From the NCBI GenBank assembly GCA_964458575.1, contig CAYWMD010000037.1:1-63391 (forward strand): a stretch of DNA of 63,391 nt. The letters run 5' to 3'. The stretch comes from CAYWMD01 sp964458575. Lineage in GTDB: Bacteria; Verrucomicrobiota; Verrucomicrobiia; Limisphaerales; JADLHS01. The notes beneath the pieces are model-generated. The model was given only the letters and a program-made list of their open reading frames with translations, was not told the origin of the DNA and ran no database searches. The position numbers and the translations under genes were made by a program. Of this stretch, positions 43,947 through 53,552 are shown one piece after another (position 1 is the stretch's first letter; every line of letters begins with the position of its first letter).

Positions 43947-46694
43947 ATGAGTAACCCGCAAGTCATCAAAGTATTGCTCGTGGAGGATGATGAAGATGAT
44001 TTCATCCTGACGCGCGACCTGCTCGAGAGCACCCGGGCCTGGCGTTTTGAACTGGACTGGATTCGCACCTACGACGCCGGGTTGCAGGCGGCGGTCGCCA
44101 ACCGGCACGACGTGTGTCTGGTGGATTACCGCCTCGGGTCGCAGGATGGCGTGGAACTCGTCCGCGCTGCGCTGGCGGGCGGCTGCCAGTTGCCCATGAT
44201 TTTGTTGACCGGCATGGGCCAGCCGGAGGTGGATGTGGCGGCGATGCACGCCGGCGCCGCCGACTACCTTGTCAAGGGCCGGCTGGAAGCCAATCAACTC
44301 GAACGGACCATCCGCTACGCGATCGAACGGAAACGGGCGGCGGCGCAGGCGGCATTCGAACAGGCCCGCCTGGCGGCATTCGGCGCGGACGTGGGACTTT
44401 CGCTCACGCGCTGCGATTCGCTGGATGCCATTCTCGCGCGGTGCGCCGGAGCGATGGCGCAATACCTCAACGCCGACCTAGCCCAGCTCTGGATTTTCGA
44501 TGAAGAGCAGGAGGTGTTGGTCCCGCGAGCGGGCGCGGGTGGACTCTTCGATCAAAAGGCTTCCGTGGCCGATCTGCCGGTGGTCGCGTTGAACCTTGCG
44601 GAATTGCGTGAAGGCCGCCCAATCTTGATCCGGAAAGTGGCCGAAGACGCGCGTCTAAGCGGCCGGTCGTGGGTCGAGCGGGAGCAGATCGCTTCTTACG
44701 CTGCTTGTCCGCTGCTTCTCGAAAACCGGCTGGTCGGGTTGATGTCGCAATTTTCAACGACCCCGCTGACGGAAGTGACCCTTCAGGAGATGAGCTCGGT
44801 GGCCCATGGCATCGCTTTGTGCATTGAGCGAAAACGCTCCGAGGTGGCGCTCAATGCGAGTGAAGGCAAATACCGCTTCGTCGTCGAGAACATCCGGGAG
44901 GTGGTTTTCCAGATCAACGATTTCGGTTACTGGAATTTTCTCAACCCGGCATGGACTTCGGCCACGGGTTTTTCCGTCAAGGAAGCGCTCGGCACGTTCT
45001 TCCTGGATTATGTGCATCATGATGACCGGGCGCAGAACCGTCACATCTTTCTGGAACTGGTCGAGCGCAAGCTGGATTATTGCCGTTACGAGACACGCTT
45101 CCTGACCAAGGATGGCAAGACCCGCTGGATGGAAGTGTTCATGCAACCCACACAGAACGCGGACGGCACCCTGCTGGGTCTGTCCGGCAGCCTGAACGAC
45201 ATCACCGAGCGCAAGCAGGCCGAGAACGAAATCCAAAAGCTGGCCGCGTTTCCGCGCGTGAATCCCAACCCCGTCCTGGAATTCGCCGCCGATGGGAGCA
45301 TCAGCTATTTCAACGACGCCGCGAAGCAACTTGCCGCCAAGCTCGACGATAATCTGCCCGCCATCATGCCGCCCCATCCCGCGCAAATTGTGCGGGAGTG
45401 TCTTGCCTCCGGCCAGAACCGGTTGCGCGAGGAAGTCCTGGTCGCGGGGCGCACGCTCACATGGTCGTTTTTCCCGGTTGTCACCAGCCAGGTGGTGCAT
45501 TGTTATGGCACGGACGTTACCGACGTCGTCAATCTGGAAGCCCAGTTCCGTCACGCCCAGAAGCTCGAGTCGGTCGGTCAGCTTGCCGCCGGTATTGCGC
45601 ACGATTTCAACAACATCCTGACCGTCATTCAGGGCTACGCCGACCGGCTGTTGATCACGTGCAAGGACGAACCAGGCGTCGTCGGCCAGTTGAAACCGAT
45701 TTCCGATGCGGCCCGGCGCGCGGCCACGCTCACCCGCCAGTTGCTGACGTTCAGCCGCAAACAGGTCATCCAAACCCGGGCCCTCGCGCTGAACTCGGTC
45801 ATGCAGAATCTCAGCGCCATCCTGCCGCGGCTGCTGGGAGAGGACATCGAACTCAAGACCGAACTCGCCGAAGACCTGCCGGCCACGCAGGCCGACGCGG
45901 GCATGATCGAGCAGGTGGTCATGAACTTGGCGGTCAACGCCCGCGACTCGATGCCCAAGGGCGGCCAGTTGCGGCTGGCGACTTCGCAAGTGGAAGTGGA
46001 CGCGGCGCACGCGTTGCGCCAGGTCGGCGCGCGTCAGGGCTGGTTCATTTGTCTGGAAGTGGCCGACACCGGTTGCGGCATGAGTCCCGAAACCTTGGAT
46101 CGGATTTTCGAGCCGTTCTTTTCCACCAAGGAGATCGGCAAGGGCACCGGGCTGGGGCTCGCCACGGTTTACGGCATCGTCAAGCAACACCTCGGTTGGA
46201 TCGAGGTCACCAGCGAGGTGGGCGCGGGGACCTGTTTCAAGATCTTTCTCCCGGCGCTGAGCAACCCGGTCGAGGCATCCCCGGAAACCACGATTCATAC
46301 GCGTGAGGTCCGCGGCGGGCAGGAAACGATTCTCCTGGTCGAGGATGAGCCGGACCTGCGCGAATTGGTCAGCGAAGTCCTGCAAAGTTATTGCTATCGG
46401 GTCATCTCCGCTGCCAACGGGGTCGAAGCGTTGAAATTATGGGATCAAAGCGAGGGGCGCATTGATTTGTTGCTGACGGATGTGGTGATGCCCGAAGGCA
46501 TGAACGGCTGCGAACTGGCGACCCAACTCCGCCAGCGTCGTCCGGATCTCAAGGTCATTTACACGAGCGGTTACAGCGCACCGATGGCGGGGGTGGAACT
46601 GGATTCGCGCGAGGCCTTGTTCCTCGCCAAACCTTACCGTCCACCGGCGCTGGCGAAACTCGTTCGCGAATGTCTGGACGGCGCGGCCAACTGA
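43947..46694 (+). CDS. Hybrid histidine kinase: REC-GAF-PAS-HisKA-HATPase-REC
   Basis: A 915-residue cytosolic hybrid kinase without membrane segments. N-terminal receiver with Asp60 (VCLVDYRLGSQDG); a GAF domain (about 150-290; LAQLWIFDEEQEVLVPRAG and ISYAACPLL-type strand); PAS (about 300-425; NEIREVVFQINDFGYWNFLN); a second short PAS-like region (ELAADGSISYFNDAAKQL); HisKA with His552 (QLAAGIAHDFNNILTVIQGY); ATPase with NLAVNARDSMPKGG and GTGLGLATVYGIVKQHLG; C-terminal receiver with Asp845 (IDLLLTDVVMPEGMNG). It starts 18 bases after the single-domain regulator. The N-terminal receiver suggests it takes phosphate from that regulator or the upstream kinase: a multi-step relay. Confidence 0.92.
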   Translation: MSNPQVIKVLLVEDDEDDFILTRDLLESTRAWRFELDWIRTYDAGLQAAVANRHDVCLVDYRLGSQDGVELVRAALAGGCQLPMILLTGMGQPEVDVAAMHAGAADYLVKGRLEANQLERTIRYAIERKRAAAQAAFEQARLAAFGADVGLSLTRCDSLDAILARCAGAMAQYLNADLAQLWIFDEEQEVLVPRAGAGGLFDQKASVADLPVVALNLAELREGRPILIRKVAEDARLSGRSWVEREQIASYAACPLLLENRLVGLMSQFSTTPLTEVTLQEMSSVAHGIALCIERKRSEVALNASEGKYRFVVENIREVVFQINDFGYWNFLNPAWTSATGFSVKEALGTFFLDYVHHDDRAQNRHIFLELVERKLDYCRYETRFLTKDGKTRWMEVFMQPTQNADGTLLGLSGSLNDITERKQAENEIQKLAAFPRVNPNPVLEFAADGSISYFNDAAKQLAAKLDDNLPAIMPPHPAQIVRECLASGQNRLREEVLVAGRTLTWSFFPVVTSQVVHCYGTDVTDVVNLEAQFRHAQKLESVGQLAAGIAHDFNNILTVIQGYADRLLITCKDEPGVVGQLKPISDAARRAATLTRQLLTFSRKQVIQTRALALNSVMQNLSAILPRLLGEDIELKTELAEDLPATQADAGMIEQVVMNLAVNARDSMPKGGQLRLATSQVEVDAAHALRQVGARQGWFICLEVADTGCGMSPETLDRIFEPFFSTKEIGKGTGLGLATVYGIVKQHLGWIEVTSEVGAGTCFKIFLPALSNPVEASPETTIHTREVRGGQETILLVEDEPDLRELVSEVLQSYCYRVISAANGVEALKLWDQSEGRIDLLLTDVVMPEGMNGCELATQLRQRRPDLKVIYTSGYSAPMAGVELDSREALFLAKPYRPPALAKLVRECLDGAAN

Positions 46695-46725
46695 TCGCCA
46701 GGCACGGATTCACCCCCGCGACCGG

Positions 46726-48819
46726 TCAGTTCGAATATTTCGCGAGCCGCTTCCGGTCGGTGTCCTTACGTAAGCCGATTTTCTCAAATGGGATGCTTTG
46801 AAATCCGAGTTTGAAGGCCGGTGAATCCCGTCGAAGACGAAAGTCCTGTTTGTCCGCGGCGACGAATTCAGGGTCGGCATCCACGAGGTTGTCGTGCGCC
46901 TCGACGAACTCAAGTTTCGCGTGCCACCCCGTTTGCAGCCATTTGCCGACGGCGATATTGCGGCGGACGACGTTGCCTTCGGGCGGCACGCCTTTGAACG
47001 CGTCGCCGGTAATCGCCGGCCCGCCCGGCGGTCCGTAGTATTGATCCAGCGATTTCAATTCGGGATAACGTTCGCGATAGAGCGCCAGCGGAACTGCGGC
47101 AAGCCGCTGGCGCATCGTGTCATCCACCATGTTGCGCCAGACGGGAGATTTGTCCAGGCCGCGCCCGTCCATGCGCACCGCGGGGTCGCAGTCCACAAAG
47201 ATGTTGTTCTCGACGCGATGGTCGCGGCCACCGCCGATGAACATGGCCCAATGGCATTGGTAGAACACGTTGCCGAACACCTCCGTGCCGCTGACACAGT
47301 CGTCCATGTAAACCGCCATCGAACCCATGCCCACGCCGCCGGTTTCGTGGATGTAGTTGAAGCGGATCTTGTTTCCACGAAACGTGTAATCGCGCCCGGT
47401 GTAAATGGCGCCCACGTCGCCCGTTTCCAGCGCGATATGGTGGATCTCGTTGAACTCGATGAGGTGATCATTGCCCCAAAACAGGATCGCGCAGTGCGGA
47501 TGGTCGTGAATCAGGTTGTGGGTGGCGCGCTGGCCGACCCCGCTAAGATAAATGGCGGCCACGTAACACTTCGACCAGCGGCCCTGGCGTTGGAAGTGGC
47601 AGTTCTCCACAAAATGTCCGCCGGGGGCGAGCGTTTGCCGATCGCCACCGGTGAGCGACACGCCGCCGTCGCCCGTGTCGAAGATGTCACAACTGGTCAC
47701 GCCATGGTCATGCCCGCCGTTGATCACCACGGCGGAGTCACCGATGTTCCGGATCAAACAACCGACGATGCGGTTGCGGTCGCCGCCGTGGATTTCAACG
47801 GCGTTGGCGCGAGTTGCCTCCAGGATCAGCCCGCGAAAGGTCACGCGGGAGACGTTTGTGAGTTTGAGGAACGGTTGATCGAGTTGGGACAGCAGGACTT
47901 CCCCGGACGTCAGAGGCTTCGGCGGCCAGAAGTAAAGCATGCCGGACTTGCGATCGAGAAACCACTCGCCGGGTTGGTCGAGCTCTTCGAGCACGTTTAG
48001 AAAATAAAAGCGCTGGTCTTTTCTGAAGCCGTAGCAGCCGTAGGGTGGGGACGTCTTCACCAGCCGTTGATCGCGGTCCAGCGAAGCGACCTTCTCGTAG
48101 GAATTTGCCCAATCCCACGACCAATAACCATGAACCCACAGCTCGCTGAGGTTACGCCATTGGCGCGGGCGGTCGCCGGCGTAGAGAAAGCCGCCTTCCA
48201 ACTGGCCGCGTTTCCCGCCGTGCTCGTCCTTCTGCCCGGAAGCCTCGGGGTAACCGGCGATTTTTTCGAACGCACCCTCGTTTGGCCAGCGCGCGAGCGT
48301 CATCGGCCGGCCGGCGAAAAACAATTCGCAGTGTGCCGTCTGGGTTTCGCGGCCGAATCCACGGGATTTCATTTCACCAAAGTCGGTGATGCCCAAAGTA
48401 CGAAGGTCGAGTTGCACCACGTGCTTGCGTGCTTGCTCAGCCAGCCGCGCGGTGATGGCGGGATCGGTGACGGGCGTAAAACCGGTCAACCGGCGTCCTC
48501 CGAGCAGGCGCGCCGGCTCATTCCGATAAGCGCACCAGATAATCGGGGCGCGAGCGGTGCCAGAGTCGGTCCCGGTGAGTTCAAACGCCTTTGTCCGAAC
48601 ATAATCACCGCCGCGCAGCCAGACGGTTAGCCCCCGTTTTGGTAATCGGCCTTCGGCCTTGAGCGCACGCACGGCGTCCCGGGCCCGCTCCAACGTGGCG
48701 AACGGTTTGCCCTTGGTGCCGGGATTTTCATCCGAACCAGCCGGTGACACGAAGAAATCAGCCTGGGCGGGAGTTCCGATACCCAAGAGAATCAACGCGA
48801 GGAAGGTACGCAGTTTCAT
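46726..48819 (-). CDS. Secreted right-handed beta-helix protein
   Basis: A 697-residue exported protein (signal peptide FLALILLGIGTPAQA). It opens with FFVSPAGSDENPGTKGKPFA and LERARDAVRALKAEGRLPKR, the standard start of beta-helix/pectate-lyase-like proteins of this group. Residues about 330-600 are helix coils: VEIHGGDRNRIVGCLIRNIG, HDHGVTSCDIFDTGDGGVSL, NLIHDHPHCAILFWGNDHLI, FNEIHHIALETGDVGAIYT and NVFYQCHWAMFIGGGRDHRV. Such proteins often cleave or bind polysaccharides. Substrate unknown. It is convergent with the kinase operon (31 bases between stops). Confidence 0.8.
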   Translation of the reverse strand: MKLRTFLALILLGIGTPAQADFFVSPAGSDENPGTKGKPFATLERARDAVRALKAEGRLPKRGLTVWLRGGDYVRTKAFELTGTDSGTARAPIIWCAYRNEPARLLGGRRLTGFTPVTDPAITARLAEQARKHVVQLDLRTLGITDFGEMKSRGFGRETQTAHCELFFAGRPMTLARWPNEGAFEKIAGYPEASGQKDEHGGKRGQLEGGFLYAGDRPRQWRNLSELWVHGYWSWDWANSYEKVASLDRDQRLVKTSPPYGCYGFRKDQRFYFLNVLEELDQPGEWFLDRKSGMLYFWPPKPLTSGEVLLSQLDQPFLKLTNVSRVTFRGLILEATRANAVEIHGGDRNRIVGCLIRNIGDSAVVINGGHDHGVTSCDIFDTGDGGVSLTGGDRQTLAPGGHFVENCHFQRQGRWSKCYVAAIYLSGVGQRATHNLIHDHPHCAILFWGNDHLIEFNEIHHIALETGDVGAIYTGRDYTFRGNKIRFNYIHETGGVGMGSMAVYMDDCVSGTEVFGNVFYQCHWAMFIGGGRDHRVENNIFVDCDPAVRMDGRGLDKSPVWRNMVDDTMRQRLAAVPLALYRERYPELKSLDQYYGPPGGPAITGDAFKGVPPEGNVVRRNIAVGKWLQTGWHAKLEFVEAHDNLVDADPEFVAADKQDFRLRRDSPAFKLGFQSIPFEKIGLRKDTDRKRLAKYSN

Positions 48820-48881
48820 TTGCGCGGAAGCTTAAGCCCGGCCGGTGCAGCGTCAATCACTCAACGCGGCCCACGCGCCGG

Positions 48882-50576
48882 TCATCGGCTGAAACTGGCG
48901 CCGCGCCACTTAGCGAAGAGCGGCTTGAGCTTGTTGCGCTGGTATTTGCCGGTGGAGGTGACAGGAAACTCCTCGCCGAAGACAACGACTTTTGGACGGC
49001 GTTCGTACGGCAGTTTTGCGGCACAGGCGGCGAGGAATTGTTCCGCGGTGAGATTCGCGCCGGGTTGGAGCACACAGTAAGCGCCGACTTCCTCGCCGTA
49101 AAAATCATTTTCAAATCCCACGGCCATGCCGGCTTTCACACCGGGGACGCGGTTGATGACCTCGTCAATTTCCAACGGTGAATAATTGATGCCGCCACGA
49201 ATGATGAGTTCCTTGATGCGACCGGTGATGAAAAAGAATTTCCGGCCTTTGTCGTCAAGTTTGAAGAAACCCTCGTCGCCGGAACGGAACCAACCGTATC
49301 GAAATGTTTCCGCGTTGGCTTCGGGCCGCTTGAGGTAATGCTTCATCACGTTTTGGCCGCGGATGACGATTTCGCCCTTCTGGTCGGCGGGTAGTTCCTT
49401 GCCGTTCAGATCGTGGATGGCCATCTCGTTGACGTTGATGGCTACCCCGATGGATGGGTAGCCGTAATCGCGCATCCAACGCTGATGTTCGTTGGCCGGC
49501 AGATCAAACGGAAGGAAGCAACTGTAGGCCGTGGTTTCCGAAAGACCGTAGCCGTGAATGATCGGGATCTTGAATTGCTCCTCGAATCGTTTGCCCATTT
49601 CGACCGTCAGCGGCCCGGCGCCGCAAATGACAAAACCGAATTTGCTCAAGCTGCGTTTGGCGATGTCCTCATTGTGCTCGCAGAGAAACGCCAGAATCGT
49701 CGGCACCACGCTGCCGCACGTTGCGCCCTCGCGCTCGGCGGTTTCCCAATAGCGTGACGCACTGAATTTGCGGTTGAGAATCGCGCCGCCACCGAAATAC
49801 ACCGGAGTGACCAACGTTACGATCAAGCCATTCACGTGATGAATCGGCAGGACAATCTGCATCCGGTCGCTCGGTTTGAAACCGTACCACTCGGAAATCG
49901 AGTGAGCGTCGGCAAGCAGTTGGTAATGTTCCAGCACCACGCCCTTGGGCATTCCGGTCGTGCCCGAAGTGAAAACGATCAACGCTTCGCTGTTTATGGT
50001 GGCCAGGTTTTCGTCGTCCAAAGTCGCCGGCTGATTGGCGGCGTCCTGTAATTGGCGGTAGCCGGTCTTCGGCGTTCCGCTGATCTGCACACGGTGCTGG
50101 ATGGTGTTTTCAGTGCCCCAAAGTTTTTCGTAACGTTCGATCAGGTCGGGCATGACGAAAATTGCTTTGGCCTCTCCATATTCCTGAATGTATCGCACGC
50201 GATCATCGGCCTCGCCCACGCTGATGGGAATCAGACACGCGCCGATCATCCATGTCGCGAAGTTGATCGAAACCGTTTCGTAATGGTTGTAACTGAATGT
50301 GGCAACGCGATCACCGGGTTTGATGCCCAGATCCTTGCGCATGAAATTGCCGATGCGCGCGCACCGGGCGTAAAAATCGGCGTAGGAAAACTCGTGCCGC
50401 TCGTCACCGTCGCGGTAAATGAGACACGTCTGCCCGCCTCGCTGGTTGGCATGGGACCTGAAGACGTCGCCAAAGCTTTTGCCGCGCGGAATTGGATCCG
50501 TGTAAGGCCGGCCATTGACCATCCGGGCCTGGGAAATTTTCCAGCGCGTTTCCTGTTCGTTGAATTTCTCGCTCAT
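48882..50576 (-). CDS. AMP-forming acyl-CoA ligase
   Basis: A 564-residue class I adenylate-forming enzyme that activates a carboxylic acid with ATP and CoA. Motifs: A3 phosphate loop FTSGTTGMPKG, A5 IHGYGLSETTAYS, A7 YGWFRSGDEGFF, A8 GRIKELIIRGGINYSPLEID and A10 with the catalytic Lys in TSTGKYQRNKLK. Length and motifs fit long- or medium-chain fatty-acid-CoA ligases. Start at 50576 (MSEKFNEQET) or 50597 (MGTAIGVM) cannot be decided from the sequence. It is downstream of the DUF35 gene (about 98 bases) and the thiolase-like gene on the same strand, so it probably supplies their acyl-CoA substrate. Confidence 0.9.
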   Translation of the reverse strand: MSEKFNEQETRWKISQARMVNGRPYTDPIPRGKSFGDVFRSHANQRGGQTCLIYRDGDERHEFSYADFYARCARIGNFMRKDLGIKPGDRVATFSYNHYETVSINFATWMIGACLIPISVGEADDRVRYIQEYGEAKAIFVMPDLIERYEKLWGTENTIQHRVQISGTPKTGYRQLQDAANQPATLDDENLATINSEALIVFTSGTTGMPKGVVLEHYQLLADAHSISEWYGFKPSDRMQIVLPIHHVNGLIVTLVTPVYFGGGAILNRKFSASRYWETAEREGATCGSVVPTILAFLCEHNEDIAKRSLSKFGFVICGAGPLTVEMGKRFEEQFKIPIIHGYGLSETTAYSCFLPFDLPANEHQRWMRDYGYPSIGVAINVNEMAIHDLNGKELPADQKGEIVIRGQNVMKHYLKRPEANAETFRYGWFRSGDEGFFKLDDKGRKFFFITGRIKELIIRGGINYSPLEIDEVINRVPGVKAGMAVGFENDFYGEEVGAYCVLQPGANLTAEQFLAACAAKLPYERRPKVVVFGEEFPVTSTGKYQRNKLKPLFAKWRGASFSR

Positions 50577-50674
50577 AACACCGATCGCGGTTCCCAAGGC
50601 TTGCGCGGCGCCGTTGGCGTTCGCGCTTCAGGGGGCGCCTCGAACCAGCCCCGGCTTGAACGCCAACAAAAAGC

Positions 50675-51217
50675 TCACGCCGGCACCCAGCTCAAATCCA
50701 AAATCGTGTTCGTGGGGGTCTTGGTGTTGAACTTCGCTTTGACGGGCATCCCGATTTCAGGCGTCCCTTCGCTGAGATAGGACATCATCTTGGTGCAGAC
50801 GCCATCAATCTCGACCGAAATCAGCGGGCAGGGCACCGAGGCGCGGAACAGCGCGCCCGGATAGAGTACCGTCGTGTGCGAATAAATTTTGCCGACGGGT
50901 TTGACTTCCACCCACTCCAGCTTTTCCCACGTATCCGGATCGTAAGCGCGCGGCGGCAGCCAGATGCGGCGGTCGGGTGCCTGGCGGCGCGGGTTGCGCG
51001 TGCCCAGTAATTTGCCGCGCGCGAGCCCCTGGAAAAATGGCGTCAAATTTCCGTAGGTATGGTGATGCACGAACGCCTTGGGATTCTGAATCACCATGGG
51101 GTCGGAATTGTCAAGCCGGGCCACGGAGCCGTCCAGCGTGACGATACCGTTGAGGGTCGGACGCAGGGGATTCACGCCGGGCCGGCCGGTTCGCTTGGTT
51201 TGCTCAGGCTTTTTCAT
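50675..51217 (-). CDS. DUF35/OB-fold acyl-CoA-associated protein lacking zinc ligands
   Basis: A 180-residue protein of the DUF35 (ChsH2/OB-fold nucleic-acid-binding-like) family. The usual order is a helix, a rubredoxin-like zinc ribbon and an OB-fold; here the helix part is NLTPFFQGLARGKLLGTRNP, the ribbon position reads RNPRRQAPDRRIWLPPRAYD and the OB part is VGKIYSHTTVLYPGALFRAS then PLISVEIDGVCTKMMSYLSE. The ribbon has no CxxC pairs, so it cannot bind zinc normally; only the LPPRAY strand is kept. Its start overlaps the end of the thiolase-like gene by 14 bases, the usual tight pairing of DUF35 with SCP2-type thiolases and aldolases. Confidence 0.8.
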   Translation of the reverse strand: MKKPEQTKRTGRPGVNPLRPTLNGIVTLDGSVARLDNSDPMVIQNPKAFVHHHTYGNLTPFFQGLARGKLLGTRNPRRQAPDRRIWLPPRAYDPDTWEKLEWVEVKPVGKIYSHTTVLYPGALFRASVPCPLISVEIDGVCTKMMSYLSEGTPEIGMPVKAKFNTKTPTNTILDLSWVPA

Positions 51218-52583
51218 AATACTTCTTGGAAACTTTTTCGAGGACGGAAACCGTGACGTGGCTGCCCGTGCCGGCGTGGGAAACGGCGCATCCGCGGCGA
51301 GGCCGCTTGACCTGCAGGTTGCGGAAGTCCTTGGGCTTGGTTTTGCCGAAGCGCTTCCACATTTTCGGATCGGCGTGGTATTTCGCCCACTTGCCCTGCA
51401 ACTGCCACAGCGTCTCCACGATCTGGAAAATGCCCGTCGCGCCTACGGAATGCATGGTGCCCAACAACCCGCCGCTCAGGTTCGTCGGGAGCCGCCCTTC
51501 GAGATACGCTTCACCCGATTCGATGAACTCACGGCCGCGACCGTAGGGACGCAGGCCGATGTCCTCGTAGGTTTGGATGTCGGAAATCGTGAAGGCATCG
51601 TGCGTTTCCAGGACGTCGAAATCCTCGACCGGATCGTGAATGCCGGCGGCGTGGTAGGCGTAGTATGCCGCCATGCGCGCGGCGAGGAAGGAACTGAAGC
51701 CCGGATATTCCCAGTTGTGATCCTTATACGTTTTCGGCGTCTCGTTGGGCAGCAAGGGAATTTCCATGTCGCGCCGGTCAGCAGTGCGCAGCGTGTGCGA
51801 ACCCGCGCCCATCGTGATTTTGATCGGGTCTTCGGTGATTTGAAACGCCGTTTCCTCGTCGGCGAGCACCAGACACGCCGCGCCGGTACTCATGAGGCAG
51901 CAGTCCAGAAACGACAACGGATCGGAAACGAACTTGCTTGCGAGCACATCCTGTTCGGTGATGTCCATCGGCGCCTGGGAGAAGGGCGAGTAGCGGGCGT
52001 AGCCGCGGTTTTTCACGGCGATTTTGGCCAAAACATCGCGCGCCACCTCGTTTTCGTAAAGGTAGCGTTGCGCCATCAGCGCGTAATAGGACGTGTAAAT
52101 CCAGCCCAGTTCGCTCTCAAAATTCTTGTCCGCCGCCGAAGCGATGTAGGCGTTGCCTTCACGCGTGCCGACCTCATCCATGCGTTCCCAGCCGACGACC
52201 GGCACGCAGGAAGCGTAACCGGAGGCCACGGCCATGACCCCGGCCAACACGGAGGAGCCGCCGGTCGCCCCGCCGGTTTTCACTCCGAAATTTCCCAACG
52301 GATCAAAACCCAACGCGTCGTGCACCCGCGCTTCCGCGAGGAGCTGGTCGCCGAAGTGATCCGCGAATTGGGAATAGACGCAGAAGTTGACCTTGCCGCG
52401 GAGTTCCTCGGCGGAAATTTTCAGATCATTTTCCTCGAACGCCATTTTCGCCGCCTCGACGACTAATTCCTCGGTGGCCTTCTCCGGATACTTTTTTCGG
52501 AAATCCGTCATGCCGCCGGCCACGACGTAAACCGGACGTTGCAGTCGAGGGATGCGAAGATTGCCCTTTTTGAATTTTATCAT
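51204..52583 (-). CDS. SCP2-type thiolase-like protein without the active-site cysteine
   Basis: A 459-residue thiolase-fold protein of the acetyl-CoA acetyltransferase/lipid-transfer class. N-terminal AGGMTDFRKKYPEKATEELV, conserved late motifs DVLETHDAFTISDIQTYEDI, LSGGLLGTMHSVGATGIFQI and SHAGTGSHVTVSVLEK. At the position where thiolases have Cys in a CASG-type loop this protein reads KTGGATGGSSVLAG, so there is no nucleophile. Cys-less members such as Ltp2 are aldolases that work with a DUF35 partner (known family knowledge); this is the likely role, substrate unknown. First gene of the thiolase-DUF35-ligase unit. Its upstream region (52584-52871) is shared with the divergent response regulator gene. 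Confidence 0.85.
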   Translation of the reverse strand: MIKFKKGNLRIPRLQRPVYVVAGGMTDFRKKYPEKATEELVVEAAKMAFEENDLKISAEELRGKVNFCVYSQFADHFGDQLLAEARVHDALGFDPLGNFGVKTGGATGGSSVLAGVMAVASGYASCVPVVGWERMDEVGTREGNAYIASAADKNFESELGWIYTSYYALMAQRYLYENEVARDVLAKIAVKNRGYARYSPFSQAPMDITEQDVLASKFVSDPLSFLDCCLMSTGAACLVLADEETAFQITEDPIKITMGAGSHTLRTADRRDMEIPLLPNETPKTYKDHNWEYPGFSSFLAARMAAYYAYHAAGIHDPVEDFDVLETHDAFTISDIQTYEDIGLRPYGRGREFIESGEAYLEGRLPTNLSGGLLGTMHSVGATGIFQIVETLWQLQGKWAKYHADPKMWKRFGKTKPKDFRNLQVKRPRRGCAVSHAGTGSHVTVSVLEKVSKKYYEKA

Positions 52584-52871
52584 GCTGGCCTATCAAACTG
52601 ATACGATGCCGCTCGGACGCTCCGCCGGCGGCGAAGGACAGTTTCGTCAAGCGTGATGCGCCAGAGCTTAGGGACGGAGTGTGCAGCGTCAAGCATCAAC
52701 CGACCCGCCGACCAGCGGGCGAAAAAGGGATCGGGTCACGGCGTGTCCGTGTCAATTTTATTTGCTATTTCATCCTGAAGCGGCAGGCTTCGGCTCGGCT
52801 CAAATGGCTGTCATGGTGGGCAATGGCGCCAGGCGTGGCCTTGTGCCGCGCCGACTTGAGCGGAAGAATCC

Positions 52872-53552
52872 ATGTCTTGCGTCAGTGACGATATTGGCGG
52901 TTCAAGCAAAGTTGCCGGCATTTTGCTGGTGGACGATCATCCCGTCGTAAGGGAACGACTGGCCGAAATCATTAATCCCGAAGCCGACCTGCATGTTTGC
53001 GGTGAAGCGGCGGATCACCAGGGAGCGTTGGAGGCGATCGCGGCCAGCCAGCCGGATCTCGTCATCGTTGACCTGGCGCTCAAAAAATCGCATGGCCTCG
53101 ATTTGATCAAGGACATCCGCGTGCGTCATCCCAGACTTGCCACGTTGGTTGTGTCCATGCACGAGGAGTCGCTGTATGCGGAGCGGGTGATTCGGGCTGG
53201 CGCGCGTGGTTACATCACCAAACAGGAGGCCACGCGAAACATTCTTGCGGCGATTCGCCAGATTCTGGCGGGCAACATCTACTTGAGCGACAAGGCCACG
53301 TCGCACATTGCCACCCGTATCGCGGGCATCCGTCCCGAACCGATCTCCGCGCTGGATCAACTCACCGACCGCGAGCTGCGGATTTTTGAATTGCTTGGAC
53401 AGGGATACGGCGTGCGTCAGATCGCGGATGAAATGCACCTGGATGCGAAAACGGTTGAGACCTATCGCACCCGGATCAAAATGAAGCTGGGATTGAAGGA
53501 CGCCAACGAAGTGCTGCAAGCGGCGATTCGTTGGGCGCGCACTCCCGGTTGA
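52872..53552 (+). CDS. NarL/LuxR-type response regulator
   Basis: A 226-residue DNA-binding regulator. Receiver: GILLVDDHPVVRERLAEII, phosphoacceptor Asp67 (VIVDLALKKSHG), VVSMHEESLY and ARGYITKQEAT. The C-terminal LuxR helix-turn-helix covers about 160-220 (LTDRELRIFELLGQGYGVRQ then IADEMHLDAKTVETYRTRIK). The partner kinase is not adjacent. It is divergent from the thiolase operon with 288 bases between, so it might control that operon; this is inference. Confidence 0.92.
   Translation: MSCVSDDIGGSSKVAGILLVDDHPVVRERLAEIINPEADLHVCGEAADHQGALEAIAASQPDLVIVDLALKKSHGLDLIKDIRVRHPRLATLVVSMHEESLYAERVIRAGARGYITKQEATRNILAAIRQILAGNIYLSDKATSHIATRIAGIRPEPISALDQLTDRELRIFELLGQGYGVRQIADEMHLDAKTVETYRTRIKMKLGLKDANEVLQAAIRWARTPG

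Noticed and set aside
44754..46385. Minus-strand 543-codon frame opposite the hybrid kinase
   Set aside because: Shadow of the kinase gene; the plus strand has all HisKA, ATPase and receiver motifs.
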